The notes: generated by a model not told the origin, from the sequence alone. Shown: positions 46,039-55,560, counted from the stretch's first letter. The stretch: 64,000 nt of DNA from Nocardioides lianchengensis (GCF_900101465.1 NZ_FMZM01000001.1:657746-721745), one strand, 5' to 3'. Program-made: numbers and translations.

Positions 46039-46083
46039 TTGGCAGATGTCGCCAATGTCCGCCGGTCGGGGGACGCCTAGGTT
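46039..46083 (+). promoter_or_regulatory. Operator-like repeat and leaderless promoter of the carbamate kinase-barbiturase operon
   Basis: TTGGCAGATGTCGCCAA (46039-46055) has TTGGC/GCCAA arms, and ATGTCGCCA is partly repeated as ATGTCCGCC. The -10 box TAGGTT (46078-46083) is six bases before the ATG at 46090. The repeat lies 22 bp upstream of the -10, a position suited to an activator. PucR is a candidate ligand-responsive regulator. Confidence 0.5.
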
Positions 46084-46089
46084 CGTCGC

Positions 46090-47022
46090 ATGAGGGTCCT
46101 GCTCGCGCTCGGCGGCAACGCCATGACCAGCGCGGACGGCGGAGCCCGGCCGGAGGACCAGATCGCGGCGGCGTCGACCGCGGCCGCGGCGGTCGCCGAT
46201 CTGGTCGGCCGCGGGGTCGACGTGGTGCTCACCCACGGCAACGGGCCCCAGGTCGGCAACCTGCTGGTCAAGAACGAGCTCGCCGCAGCCGTCGTACCCC
46301 CGGTGCCGCTGGACTGGTGCGGGGCCCAGACCCAGGCGACGCTCGGGTTCGTGCTGATGAACGCGCTCGACGCGGCCCTGCGCGAGCGCGGCGTGGACCG
46401 TCGTACGGCGACCGTGGTCACCCGCACCCTCGTGGCCTGGGACGACCCCGGGTTCACCCGGCCGACGAAGCCGATCGGCCGCTACCTGCCCGCCGCCGAC
46501 GCCGCGCTGCTCGTCGAGCACGGCGAGACGTGGGAGGACCGCGGCGACCGCGGCTGGCGGCGGGTGGTCGCCTCGCCCGAGCCGCTCGAGATCGTCGACC
46601 TGGCCGCGGTCGAGGCCCTGGTGGCGGCCGGCTTCGTGACCGTCGCCAACGGCGGCGGCGGGATCCCGGTGGTGGTCGACGCGGACGGCCGGCTGCGCGG
46701 CGTCGAGGCGGTCATCGACAAGGACCTCGGCGCGGCCGTGCTCGCCCGCGACCTGCGCGCCGACGTGCTCGTCATCGCCACCGACGTGCCGAACGCCGTG
46801 GTCGGCTGGGGCACGCCCGACGCTCGCCCGCTCGGCCAGGTCAGCGTGGCCGAGCTCCGCGGGATCGCCGCGGAGGGCCACTTCGCCAGCGGCTCGATGG
46901 GCCCGAAGGTCGACGCGGCGTGCCGGTTCGTCGAGCGCGGCGGGTCCCGGGCCGTCATCACCAGCCTGCAGCACATCACCGATGCCCTCGACGGTGCCGC
47001 CGGCACCGTCGTACTCCCCTGA
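46090..47022 (+). CDS. arcC: Carbamate kinase
   Basis: The 310-residue amino-acid-kinase-family protein shows [62 protein letters not shown] and [20 protein letters not shown]. It converts carbamoyl phosphate and ADP to ATP, CO2 and NH3. No arginine deiminase or ornithine carbamoyltransferase is present in the window. The next gene, 13 bases downstream, is the barbiturase-type enzyme, and an fdrA/DUF1116/DUF2877 set lies 30 kb away. The kinase is therefore likely to collect carbamoyl phosphate made by that set. A leaderless promoter precedes it. Confidence 0.94.
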   Translation: MRVLLALGGNAMTSADGGARPEDQIAAASTAAAAVADLVGRGVDVVLTHGNGPQVGNLLVKNELAAAVVPPVPLDWCGAQTQATLGFVLMNALDAALRERGVDRRTATVVTRTLVAWDDPGFTRPTKPIGRYLPAADAALLVEHGETWEDRGDRGWRRVVASPEPLEIVDLAAVEALVAAGFVTVANGGGGIPVVVDADGRLRGVEAVIDKDLGAAVLARDLRADVLVIATDVPNAVVGWGTPDARPLGQVSVAELRGIAAEGHFASGSMGPKVDAACRFVERGGSRAVITSLQHITDALDGAAGTVVLP

Positions 47023-47035
47023 GGAAGGAACGCCC

Positions 47036-48130
47036 ATGCCCAGCGCCATCGAGGTCCGCAAGGTCCCGATCCACTCCGTCGCCGACGCCAGCGAGCTCAC
47101 CAAGCTCCTCGACGAGGGGGTCTTCGAGGCGAGCCGGGTGGTCGCGATCATCGGCAAGACCGAGGGCAACGGCGGCGTGAACGACTACACGCGGATCATC
47201 GCCGACCGGGCCTTCCGCGAGGCGCTGGTCGCCGGCGGCGCCGACGGCGAGGCCGTGAAGCAGGTCCCGATCGTGTGGTCCGGCGGCACCGACGGCGTGA
47301 TCAGCCCGCACGCCACGATCTTCGCCACCGTCGACGCGGAGCCGACGGAGGAGTCCCGGCTGACCGTGGGCTTCGCGATGAGCGACGTGCTGCTGCCCGA
47401 GGACATCGGGCGCAGCGGGATGGTCACCAAGGTCGCCGATGCGGTGAAGGTCGCGATGGAGCGGGCCGGCATCACCGACACCGCCGACGTGCACTACGTC
47501 CAGACCAAGACCCCGCTGCTCACCCTCAGCACCATCGAGGACGCCAAGTCCCGCGGGAAGGACGTCTTCACCGAGGACACCCTCTACTCGATGGACGTCT
47601 CCAACGGCGGTACGGCGCTCGGCATCGCCGTCGCCCTCGGGGAGATCGAGATGCCGCGCGACGAGGACGTGCTGAAGGACCGCTCGCTCTACTCCTCCGT
47701 CGCCTCCTGCTCCTCGGGCGTCGAGCTCGACCGGGCCCAGGTCGTCGTGGTCGGCAACGCGACCGGCGTCGGCGGCCGCTACCGGATCGGCCACTCGGTG
47801 ATGACCGACGCCCTCGACGCCGACGGGATCTGGGAGGCCATCCGCTCCGCCGGCCTGGACCTGCCCGAGCGGCCCCGCACCAGCGACCTCGACGGCAAGC
47901 TGGTGAACGTCTTCCTCAAGTGCGAGGCCTCGCAGGACGGCACCGTCCGCGGTCGCCGCAACGCGATGCTCGACGACTCCGACGTGCACTGGCACCGCCA
48001 GATCAAGGCGGCCGTCGGCGGCGTCACCGCTGCCGTCACCGGCGACCCGGCCGTCTTCGTGTCGGTCTCCGCCGCCCACCAGGGCCCCGATGGCGGCGGT
48101 CCGGTCGCCGCGATCGTCGACCTGGGCTGA
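47036..48130 (+). CDS. Ring-opening amidohydrolase of the barbiturase/cyanuric acid hydrolase family
   Basis: The 364-residue protein has the three-fold pseudo-symmetric layout of the family: domain [14 protein letters not shown], domain [17 protein letters not shown], domain [21 protein letters not shown], and the family C-terminal end [20 protein letters not shown]. The family hydrolyses cyclic ureides: barbituric acid to ureidomalonate, or cyanuric acid to carboxybiuret. The molybdenum hydroxylase and UraA-like permease in this window favour barbiturate. The ATG is preceded by GAGGAAGGA and lies 13 bases after arcC; the two form an operon. Confidence 0.9.
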   Translation: MPSAIEVRKVPIHSVADASELTKLLDEGVFEASRVVAIIGKTEGNGGVNDYTRIIADRAFREALVAGGADGEAVKQVPIVWSGGTDGVISPHATIFATVDAEPTEESRLTVGFAMSDVLLPEDIGRSGMVTKVADAVKVAMERAGITDTADVHYVQTKTPLLTLSTIEDAKSRGKDVFTEDTLYSMDVSNGGTALGIAVALGEIEMPRDEDVLKDRSLYSSVASCSSGVELDRAQVVVVGNATGVGGRYRIGHSVMTDALDADGIWEAIRSAGLDLPERPRTSDLDGKLVNVFLKCEASQDGTVRGRRNAMLDDSDVHWHRQIKAAVGGVTAAVTGDPAVFVSVSAAHQGPDGGGPVAAIVDLG

Positions 48131-48146
48131 GGGGGGTCGTCGGAGA

Positions 48147-48230
48147 GTTTCATCGGCTGGCCGACAAAGCTCCCGCCGGGACGACGAAGGTTCATCGTCC
48201 CGGCGTGAGTTTCATCGGCCAGCCGATGAA
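48147..48230. terminator. Cluster of hairpins and TTCATCGGC repeats between convergent genes
   Basis: CGCCGGGACGA (48174-48184) pairs with TCGTCCCGGCG (48195-48205). TTCATCGGC (48211-48219) pairs with GCCGATGAA (48222-48230). GTTTCATCGGC occurs twice as a direct repeat, near 48147 and 48209. The block lies between the barbiturase and DJ-1-like genes and probably ends both transcripts. Confidence 0.6.
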
Positions 48231-48271
48231 CCTTTGCGCGAGTCCGCGAGCCGTCCCCACGCCGAGCAGCG

Positions 48272-48862
48272 TCAGGACCGCCAGCCCCACTCCATCTCGG
48301 TGACGGCGCGGTCGCGCGTGTCCTGGTCGGCGAGCAGCTCGACGGCATGCAGCGCGCAGTCGATCCCCGCCGAGACCCCGGCCGAGGTCAGGACGGCGTC
48401 GGAGGAGCGCACGTACCGCTCACCGCGCACCACCTCGGTGGTCGGAGAGATCGCGGCCAGCTCGTCGAACGCGTCGTGGTGGGTCGTCGCGGGCCGGTCC
48501 GCGAGGAGCCCGGCCGCGCCGAGCAGCAGTGCCCCGGTGCAGACCGACACCAGCAGGTCGACCTCGCCCGCCCGCTCCCGCAGCCAGGCCAGCAGCCGCT
48601 CGTCGGCCAGCAGTGGCCGGGTGCCCGCGCCCCCGGGCACCACGAGGACGTCGCAGGGCGGCGCGTCCTCGAGGGAGTACGTCGGCAGCACCGCGAACCC
48701 GCCGCGCCCGACCGCGGGCGCCGTGCTCAGCCCGACCGAGAAGACCTCGAACGGGTGGCCGGCTCCCAGCTCGCCGGCCACGTTGAACACCTCGTACGGG
48801 CCGGCGTAGTCGAGGACCTCCATGTCGTCGAACGCGAGGATGGCCACGGTCCTGGTCGTCAT
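48272..48862 (-). CDS. DJ-1/PfpI-family protein
   Basis: The 196-residue class I glutamine amidotransferase-like protein has VAILAFDDMEVLDYAGPYEV at the start, VPGGAGTRPLLADERLLAWL and the nucleophile Cys in SVCTGALLLGAAGLL, with HHDAFDEL supplying the partner His. It resembles the isonitrile-hydratase-like/DJ-1 branch; the substrate is unknown. ATG 48862 starts at the fold. It is divergent from adnA and convergent with barbiturase. Confidence 0.87.
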   Translation of the reverse strand: MTTRTVAILAFDDMEVLDYAGPYEVFNVAGELGAGHPFEVFSVGLSTAPAVGRGGFAVLPTYSLEDAPPCDVLVVPGGAGTRPLLADERLLAWLRERAGEVDLLVSVCTGALLLGAAGLLADRPATTHHDAFDELAAISPTTEVVRGERYVRSSDAVLTSAGVSAGIDCALHAVELLADQDTRDRAVTEMEWGWRS

Positions 48863-48908
48863 GTGCCCATCGTCGCGGGTGCTGCGTCGTCCTGTCGGCG
48901 GCGGGTGC

Positions 48909-48914
48909 TGTGAT
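48909..48914 (+). promoter_or_regulatory. Candidate leaderless -10 box TGTGAT before the adnA leader ORF
   Basis: TGTGAT is followed by six bases and an ATG at 48921 that opens a 19-codon frame ending inside the adnA start. Confidence 0.35.
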
Positions 48915-48920
48915 GGACAC

Positions 48921-48980
48921 ATGAGCCTCCCCCACGAAGCCGCTCGCTTCGCTCACGCCTCCGCGGGGACCCCGGCATGA
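48921..48980 (+). CDS. Possible 19-aa leader peptide coupled to adnA
   Basis: The frame MSLPHEAARFAHASAGTPA ends in a TGA that overlaps the adnA ATG (ATGA), like the true gene junctions in this window. A leaderless-type promoter spacing precedes its ATG, while the adnA ATG itself has no Shine-Dalgarno in the 20 bases upstream. It would deliver ribosomes to adnA by coupling. The peptide has no known family, and chance cannot be excluded. Confidence 0.35.
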   Translation: MSLPHEAARFAHASAGTPA

Positions 48981-51900
48981 GCGCCCCCACGACCGAGACG
49001 CCGGCCTTCCGGCTGCGCCGCGCGTCGGAGGTCCCGGCGGCGCCCATCCTCGACGAGCACCAGCAGCAGGTCGTCGACCACGCCGGCGGCCCGCTCCTGG
49101 TGCTGGCCGGCCCCGGCACGGGCAAGACCACCACCCTGGTCGAGGCCATCGTGGCGCGGGTCGAGGCCGGTGCCCGGCCCGACCAGGTGCTGGCGCTGAC
49201 GTTCTCCCGCAAGGCCGCCGAGCAGCTGCGCGACCGGGTCACCGCCCGGCTGGGGCGCACCATGGCGACGCCGCTCAGCTCGACGTTCCACTCCTTCGCC
49301 TACGCGCTGGTGCGGCGCTTCGCGCCCGCCGAGCTGTACGCCGCCCCGCTGCGCCTGCTGTCCGCGCCCGAGCAGGACGTCGTGCTGCAGGAGCTGCTGA
49401 CCGACCACCCCGAGTCGGTGCGCTGGCCGGCCGGCCTCCGCGCCGCCGTGGGCACCCGGGGATTCGCCAAGGAGGTCCACGCGGTGCTGGCGCGGGCCCG
49501 CGAGCGGGGCCTCGACCCCGACCAGCTGGTCGAGCTCGGGGAGCGTGAGAACGCCCCCGAGCTGGCCGCGGCCGGCTTCTTCCTGGGCCAGTACCTCGAC
49601 GTCCTCGGCGACCAGAGCGCCGTCGACTACCCCGACCTGGTCGCGCGCGCGGTCATCGAGGCCAACCTCCACCGCGACCAGCTGCGGCGCGAGGTCACCC
49701 ACGTCTTCGTCGACGAGTACCAGGACACCGACCCCAGCCAGGTCGCCCTGCTGCGGGCGCTGGCCGGCGACGGCCGTGACCTGACGGTCGTCGGTGACCC
49801 CGACCAGTCGATCTACGGTTTCCGCGGCGCCGACGTCCGCGGCATCCTCGACTTCCCGCGCCAGTTCCCGCAGGCCGACGGCTCGCCGGCCCGGGTCGTC
49901 GCCCTGGCGACGACCCGGCGGTTCGGCTCGCGACTGCTCCGGGCCTCGCGCTCGATCGCGGCCGGCATCGGCGTGACGGGCTCGATCCCGGCGTCGGCGT
50001 ACGCCGCGTTCCGCGACCCGGCCCCGGTCGCCCACGAGCTCGGCCCCGGCACGGTCCAGGCGCTGACCTTCGACACCGCGCGGGCCGAGGTCGAGCACGT
50101 CGCCGACCTGCTCCGCCGGGCCCACCTCGAGGACGGCGTGGCCTGGTCGGACATGGCGGTGCTGGTGCGGTCCGGTCGGGCCGAGATCCCCGGTCTGCGT
50201 CGCTCGCTGGTCGCGGCCGGGGTTCCGGTGGAGGTCGCGAGCGACGAGACCCCGCTGGTCCGCGAGCCGGCCGTCGTCCCGCTGCTCGCCGCGCTGGCCG
50301 TGGTCGGCGACGCCGACGTCGACGACCCGGCCGCCCAGGACCACGTCGGCGCCGACCGGGCCGAGGCGCTGCTGACCTCGCCGCTCGGGTCGCTCGACGC
50401 GACCGACGTGCGCGCCCTGACCCGCGCGCTGCGCGAGCGCGACCCGGAGGCGGCCCCGCGCGACCTGGTACGCCGGGCCGTGCTGGAGCCGGGCCTGCTG
50501 GCCGACCTGCCCGGTGACGCGGCCACCCGGGCCCGGCGGCTCGCGGTCCTCGTCGCCCGCGCCCGGGCCGAGCTCGCGGGCGGGGCGACCGTCGAGGAGG
50601 TGCTCTGGACGCTCTGGGAGGGCTCCGACTGGGGGCGCCGGCTGCGCCACGCCACCCGCGGCGGTGGGCACGGCGCCCGGCTCGCCCACCGCGACCTCGA
50701 CGCCATCTGCGCGCTGTTCGAGACCGCGGCCCGGGCCGAGGAGCAGCGCGGCCACACCAGCGTCCGGGCCTTCGTCGCGACGCTCAGCGCGCAGGAGATC
50801 CCGGCCGACACCCTGGCCGACCGCGGGGTCCGCGGTGACGCCGTACGCCTGCTCACCGCCCACCGGTCCAAGGGCCTGGAGTGGCGCCTGGTCGTCGTGG
50901 CCCGCGTGCAGGAGGGCTCCTGGCCCGACCTGCGGCGGCGCGACACCCTGCTCCAGGCCGACCGGATCAGCCGCGACGGCCTGCTGCCGCCGCTCACTCG
51001 CGGCGCGATCCTGGCCGAGGAGCGTCGGCTCTTCTACGTCGCCGCGACCCGGGCCCGTCAGCGGCTGGTCGTCACCGCCGTCGCCTCGGCCGACGACGAG
51101 GGCGAGCAGCCGTCGCGATTCCTCCACGAGCTCGGCCGCGACCCGGTCCACCTGGTCGGCCGGCCCCGTCGTCCGCTGTCGATGAGCGGGCTGGTCGCGG
51201 AGCTTCGTCGTACCCTCGCCGACCCCGAGCAGCCCGAGCCGCTGCGGGCGGCCGCGGCCCGGCGGCTGAGCCGACTGGCCGCGACCGACGTGCAGGGCCG
51301 TGCGGTGGCTGCGGCCGCCGACCCGGCCTCGTGGTGGGGGCTGCGGGCGCCGACCCGGGCGGCCCAGCCGGTGCGGCCCACCGACCGGCCGCTGACGATC
51401 TCGGCGAGCACCCTGGAGGGCCTGATCACCTGTCCGGCGCAGTGGTTCCTCACGCGGGAGGCCGGCGGCGCGGTCGTGAGCTCGGCCAGCCAGGGCTTCG
51501 GCAAGGTCGTGCACGCGGTGGCCGACCGGGTCGCGAAGGGCGAGATCGCCTCACCGGTCGACGTCGACGGCGACCTGATGCCGCTGGTCGACGAGGTCTG
51601 GGAGCGGCTGGAGTTCCGCACCCCCTGGTCGCGCGCCCGGGAGCGCGCCGCGGTCCGGGACGCCCTGGCCCGGTTCGTGGCCTGGCACGAGCGTCCCGGC
51701 GCCCGGCCGGTGCTGGCCACCGAGCCCCGGATGCAGGCCGAGGTCACCCTCCCCGACGGTCAACTGGTCCGCCTGCACGGCTACGCCGACCGGCTGGAGG
51801 TGGAGGAGGACGGCCGGGTGGTCGTCATCGACCTCAAGACCGGCAAGTACCCGCCCACCGGCCCCCAAGTCGAACGGCACAGCCAGCTCGGGCTCTACCA

Positions 51901-52186
51901 GCTGGCCGTCGAGCACGGCGCGGCCGACGCCTGGCTGCCCGAGGCGGACCGCCCGGGTCGGCCCGGGGGTGCCGAGCTGGTGCAGCTGCGCCACGGCGCC
52001 GACCTGCCGAAGGTCCAGCGGCAGGCGCCGCCCGTCGAGGGGCCGGGCTTCGTCGAGGACCAGCTGGTGGCGGCCGCGACCGTGCTGCGCGACGAGGACT
52101 TCGTCGCGCGACCGGGCGCCCACTGCGACCGCTGCACCTTCCACGCCCTGTGCCCCGACAAGACGGCGGGATCGGTGCTCTCGTGA
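48977..52186 (+). CDS. adnA: AdnA, helicase-nuclease subunit
   Basis: The 1069-residue protein has an N-terminal UvrD-like motor (Walker A AGPGTGKTTT near residue 52; DEYQDTDPSQ; DPDQSIYGFRGAD; AHRSKGLEWRLVVV) and a C-terminal RecB-type nuclease domain (VVVIDLKTGKYPP). An iron-sulfur Cys set frames the nuclease: one Cys in LITCPAQW and three in HCDRCTFHALC. AdnAB resects DNA double-strand ends in actinobacteria, replacing RecBCD/AddAB. M. tuberculosis Rv3202c is the counterpart. The stop overlaps the adnB start (GTGA). Confidence 0.92.
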   Translation: MSAPTTETPAFRLRRASEVPAAPILDEHQQQVVDHAGGPLLVLAGPGTGKTTTLVEAIVARVEAGARPDQVLALTFSRKAAEQLRDRVTARLGRTMATPLSSTFHSFAYALVRRFAPAELYAAPLRLLSAPEQDVVLQELLTDHPESVRWPAGLRAAVGTRGFAKEVHAVLARARERGLDPDQLVELGERENAPELAAAGFFLGQYLDVLGDQSAVDYPDLVARAVIEANLHRDQLRREVTHVFVDEYQDTDPSQVALLRALAGDGRDLTVVGDPDQSIYGFRGADVRGILDFPRQFPQADGSPARVVALATTRRFGSRLLRASRSIAAGIGVTGSIPASAYAAFRDPAPVAHELGPGTVQALTFDTARAEVEHVADLLRRAHLEDGVAWSDMAVLVRSGRAEIPGLRRSLVAAGVPVEVASDETPLVREPAVVPLLAALAVVGDADVDDPAAQDHVGADRAEALLTSPLGSLDATDVRALTRALRERDPEAAPRDLVRRAVLEPGLLADLPGDAATRARRLAVLVARARAELAGGATVEEVLWTLWEGSDWGRRLRHATRGGGHGARLAHRDLDAICALFETAARAEEQRGHTSVRAFVATLSAQEIPADTLADRGVRGDAVRLLTAHRSKGLEWRLVVVARVQEGSWPDLRRRDTLLQADRISRDGLLPPLTRGAILAEERRLFYVAATRARQRLVVTAVASADDEGEQPSRFLHELGRDPVHLVGRPRRPLSMSGLVAELRRTLADPEQPEPLRAAAARRLSRLAATDVQGRAVAAAADPASWWGLRAPTRAAQPVRPTDRPLTISASTLEGLITCPAQWFLTREAGGAVVSSASQGFGKVVHAVADRVAKGEIASPVDVDGDLMPLVDEVWERLEFRTPWSRARERAAVRDALARFVAWHERPGARPVLATEPRMQAEVTLPDGQLVRLHGYADRLEVEEDGRVVVIDLKTGKYPPTGPQVERHSQLGLYQLAVEHGAADAWLPEADRPGRPGGAELVQLRHGADLPKVQRQAPPVEGPGFVEDQLVAAATVLRDEDFVARPGAHCDRCTFHALCPDKTAGSVLS

Positions 52187-55100
52187 CCGCCACGCAGGCA
52201 CCACCGGTGCACGACATCACCACCCCCGAGCAGCTCCGCGAGCTGATGGGGGCCGAGTGGGCCTTCAGCGACCAGCAGTTCGCCGCGATCACGGCGCCGC
52301 TGGAGCCGGTGGTCGTGATCGCCGGGGCCGGCTCCGGCAAGACCACGGTGATGGCGGCCCGGGTCGTCTGGCTGGTCGCCACCGGCCGGGTGCGCCCCCA
52401 CGAGGTCCTGGGCCTGACCTTCACCACCAAGGCCACCGCCGAGCTCCAGAGCCGGATCCGCGAGAGCCTGCGCCAGGCCGGCCTGCTCCCGGAGCGCGGC
52501 GTACGTCTCGTCCAGCCAGGGTCGGCCGAGGACGAACCGGAGGAGCTCGAGGAGCCCACGGTCGCGACCTACCACGCCTACGCCTCGACCCTGCTCTCCG
52601 AGCACGGCCTGCGGATCGGGCACGAGCCCGACACCCGGCTGATCGCCGACGCCAGCCGCTACCAGCTCGCGGCGCGGGCCGTGCAGCGCTACACCTCGGC
52701 CGTCGACCAGCTCACCGACTCACCCAGCCACGTCGTCCAGTACCTCCTCGCCCTCGACGGCGAGATGAGCGAGCACCTCGTGACGCCCGACCAGGTGCGG
52801 GCCCACGACGCCGTCCAGCGCCCGCTGCTCGAGGCAGGGATCGCCACCGAGCACCGCAAGACCTACCGCGCGGTGAACGAGAAGGCGATCGCCGCCATCG
52901 ACAAGCGGGGCGAGCTGCTGGGGCTGGTCGACGCCTACCGCCGGCTGAAGACCCACCACGGGCTGATGGACTTCTCCGACCAGATCGCCCTGGCGGCCCG
53001 GCTCGTCCAGGACTGCCCCGAGGTCGGCGAGCTCGAGCGCGGCAAGTTCAAGGTGGTGCTCCTCGACGAGTACCAGGACACCTCGGTCGCCCAGGCGCTG
53101 ATGCTGAGCCGGCTGTTCAGCGGTCCCGACCCCGAGCAGGGGCTGGGCCACCCGGTGACGGCGGTCGGCGACCCCAACCAGGCCATCTACGGATGGCGGG
53201 GCGCCTCGGTGTCGAACATCCTGGAGTTCGGCCAGGACTTCCCGTCGTCCGTCGGGGCGACCCGCACCTACCCGCTCACCGTCAACCGGCGCTCGGACGA
53301 GCGGATCCTGGCCGCGGCCAACCACCTCGCCGAGGGCCTGTACGCCGACCGCCCCGAGCTGCGCCCGCTGGAGCCCAAGCCCGGGGCCGACCCGGGCGAG
53401 GTCCGTGCCGTCGTCCACGAGACCTGGGACGACGAGCTCGGGTGGTTGGCCGCCGAGGTGGTCGCGACCCACCGAGCCCTGGCCGCCCGCAGCGACGAGC
53501 CCACCTGGAAGGAGATCGGCGTCCTGGTGCGCGACAACGCCCACGCGGCCGCGGTCTTCGACGCGCTCTCCGCCCAGGAGGTCCCCGTCGAGATCGTCGG
53601 GCTCAAGGGCCTGCTGCGGCTCCCCGAGGTGGCGGAGGTGGTCGCCACCCTCACCCTCGTCCAGGACGTGACGGCCAACGCCGCCCTCCTGACGGTGCTC
53701 GCCGGCCCGCGCTGGGCGATCGGGCTGCGCGACCTCGCGTTGCTGGGGAGCCGCGCCCGTGAGCTCGCGGGCGGTGGACCGTCGGTGCGGGCCACGACGT
53801 TGAGCGACCTGCAGGCCGAGCTGGGAGCCGCGGTCGAGGGGGCCGACCCGACCGAGATCGCGGCGCTCTGCGACGCCCTCGATGACCCCGGCGACCTCGA
53901 CTACTCACCCGAGGCCCGGGAACGGTTCGGGCTGCTCGCCGGCGAGCTGCGCCGCCTGCGCGGCTCGATCGGGGAGCCGCTGCTCGACCTGGTCCGCCGG
54001 ATCGTCGACGTGACCGGCATCGACGTCGAGCTCGCGGCCTCGGTGAGCCCGGCCGCGGCGGCCCGGCGCGAGAACCTCGACCTGTTCGTCCAGGCGGTCG
54101 CCGAGTTCCAGGCCGTCGACGGACAGGTGACCCTCGCCGCCCTGCTCGCGTGGCTGGAGGCCGAGGACGAGTTCGGCCAGGGCCTCGACGTCGCCACGCC
54201 CTCGGAGGCCGACTCGGTCAAGCTGCTGACCGTCCACCGGGCCAAGGGTCTGGAGTGGGACGTCGTCTTCCTGGTCGGCGTCGTCGACCAGAAGTTCCCC
54301 ACCAACCGCAGCCGGTCCAGCTGGCTCACGGTGCCCTTCGTGATGCCGACCGCGCTGCGGGGTGACGCCCGCGACCTGCCGGCGCTCACCGGTCACACGC
54401 CCGACGACCTGAAGGCGCTGAGCGCGCGGGCCAAGGAGCACGAGGCGCTCGAGGAGCTCCGGCTCGGCTACGTCGCCTGGACCCGCGCGCGCCACACCCA
54501 CTGGGTGTCGGCGTACTGCTGGGCGCCGCAGCGCAAGGGCGCCCTCGGCCCGTCGCGCTACCTCCAGCTCACCCGTGAGGCGATGGAGACCTGGGGCGCC
54601 GTGCCCGACGCGTGGCGCGACAAGCCCGCCAAGGACGACCCGAACCCGTACGCCGAGGCCGCGACCGACCTGGCCTGGCCGATCTCCCACCACACCCGCG
54701 AGGTCGAGCGCCGGGTCGAGGCGGCGGCCCGGGTGCGCGCGGCCGACCCTGCCGCGGCTGACGACCTGGGGGACGTGCTCCTCCTCGACCGGGTGGCCCA
54801 GTGGGACACCGAGATCGACCGCCTTCTCGAGGAGGCTGCCCGCGACCGCTCCACGGTCGTCGAGGTCCCGTTGCCGTCGAGTCTCTCCGCGACCTCCCTG
54901 GCCCGGCTGCGTGACGATCCGGAGGCCTTCGCCCGCGACCTGGCCCGGCCGATGCCGCGGCGCCCGTCGTCGGCCGCGAGGTTCGGCACCCGCTTCCACG
55001 CCTGGGTGGAGAGTCGCTTCGGCCAGCAGCTGCTGCTCGACCCCGACGAGCTCCCGGGCCGCGCCGACACCGGGATCGCCGACGACGCGGAGCTCGCCGA

Positions 55101-55440
55101 GCTGGTCGCGAGCTTCGAGGCAGGGCCGTTCGCCGACCGGGTCCCGCACGCGGTCGAGCCCCCGTTCGCCCTGGTGCTGGCCGGCCAGGTCGTCCGAGGG
55201 CGCATCGACGCGGTCTACCGCGAGGGCGACGGCTACCTCCTGGTCGACTGGAAGACCGGGCGTCACCTGGAGCCGGAGCCGCTCCAGCTGGCCATCTACC
55301 GGGTGGCCTGGGCCGAGCTGCACGGCGTCCCGTTGGAGCAGGTCCGGGCGGCCTTCTTCCACGTCCGCACCGGCGAGCTGGTCGAGCCGCCGGACCTGCC
55401 CGGGCGCGCCGCGCTGGAGCGGTTGCTCACGACCGGTTGA
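52183..55440 (+). CDS. adnB: AdnB, helicase-nuclease subunit
   Basis: The 1085-residue protein has a UvrD-like motor (Walker A AGAGSGKTT near residue 48; DEYQDTSVAQ; GDPNQAIYGWRGAS; VHRAKGLEWDVVFL) and a C-terminal PD-(D/E)XK nuclease (GRIDAVYREGDGYLLVDWKTG). It is the partner of AdnA, probably the main translocating motor of the heterodimer. Its GTG start lies within the adnA stop, ensuring equal synthesis. M. tuberculosis Rv3201c is the counterpart. Confidence 0.92.
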   Translation: MTATQAPPVHDITTPEQLRELMGAEWAFSDQQFAAITAPLEPVVVIAGAGSGKTTVMAARVVWLVATGRVRPHEVLGLTFTTKATAELQSRIRESLRQAGLLPERGVRLVQPGSAEDEPEELEEPTVATYHAYASTLLSEHGLRIGHEPDTRLIADASRYQLAARAVQRYTSAVDQLTDSPSHVVQYLLALDGEMSEHLVTPDQVRAHDAVQRPLLEAGIATEHRKTYRAVNEKAIAAIDKRGELLGLVDAYRRLKTHHGLMDFSDQIALAARLVQDCPEVGELERGKFKVVLLDEYQDTSVAQALMLSRLFSGPDPEQGLGHPVTAVGDPNQAIYGWRGASVSNILEFGQDFPSSVGATRTYPLTVNRRSDERILAAANHLAEGLYADRPELRPLEPKPGADPGEVRAVVHETWDDELGWLAAEVVATHRALAARSDEPTWKEIGVLVRDNAHAAAVFDALSAQEVPVEIVGLKGLLRLPEVAEVVATLTLVQDVTANAALLTVLAGPRWAIGLRDLALLGSRARELAGGGPSVRATTLSDLQAELGAAVEGADPTEIAALCDALDDPGDLDYSPEARERFGLLAGELRRLRGSIGEPLLDLVRRIVDVTGIDVELAASVSPAAAARRENLDLFVQAVAEFQAVDGQVTLAALLAWLEAEDEFGQGLDVATPSEADSVKLLTVHRAKGLEWDVVFLVGVVDQKFPTNRSRSSWLTVPFVMPTALRGDARDLPALTGHTPDDLKALSARAKEHEALEELRLGYVAWTRARHTHWVSAYCWAPQRKGALGPSRYLQLTREAMETWGAVPDAWRDKPAKDDPNPYAEAATDLAWPISHHTREVERRVEAAARVRAADPAAADDLGDVLLLDRVAQWDTEIDRLLEEAARDRSTVVEVPLPSSLSATSLARLRDDPEAFARDLARPMPRRPSSAARFGTRFHAWVESRFGQQLLLDPDELPGRADTGIADDAELAELVASFEAGPFADRVPHAVEPPFALVLAGQVVRGRIDAVYREGDGYLLVDWKTGRHLEPEPLQLAIYRVAWAELHGVPLEQVRAAFFHVRTGELVEPPDLPGRAALERLLTTG

Positions 55441-55481
55441 ATGGGCCCGCACACCTGACCCCAGCCGATCGGAGAATCGCC

Positions 55482-55559
55482 ATGCTGAAGAAGCTCGTCC
55501 TCGTCATCGCCGTCGTCGCCCTCGGTGGCCTGGTGGCCAAGAAGGTCGGCGGCAAGTAG
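55482..55559 (+). CDS. 25-aa membrane peptide
   Basis: The frame encodes MLKKLVLVIAVVALGGLVAK followed by KVGGK: one short hydrophobic helix between Lys pairs. It starts 41 bases after adnB with GGAGAA upstream and ends one base before the stop of the convergent flavoprotein. The N-terminus resembles the small actinobacterial DLW-39-type proteins, but the DLW part is missing. It could be a small membrane regulator or a toxin-like peptide. Confidence 0.5.
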   Translation: MLKKLVLVIAVVALGGLVAKKVGGK

Positions 55560-55560
55560 C

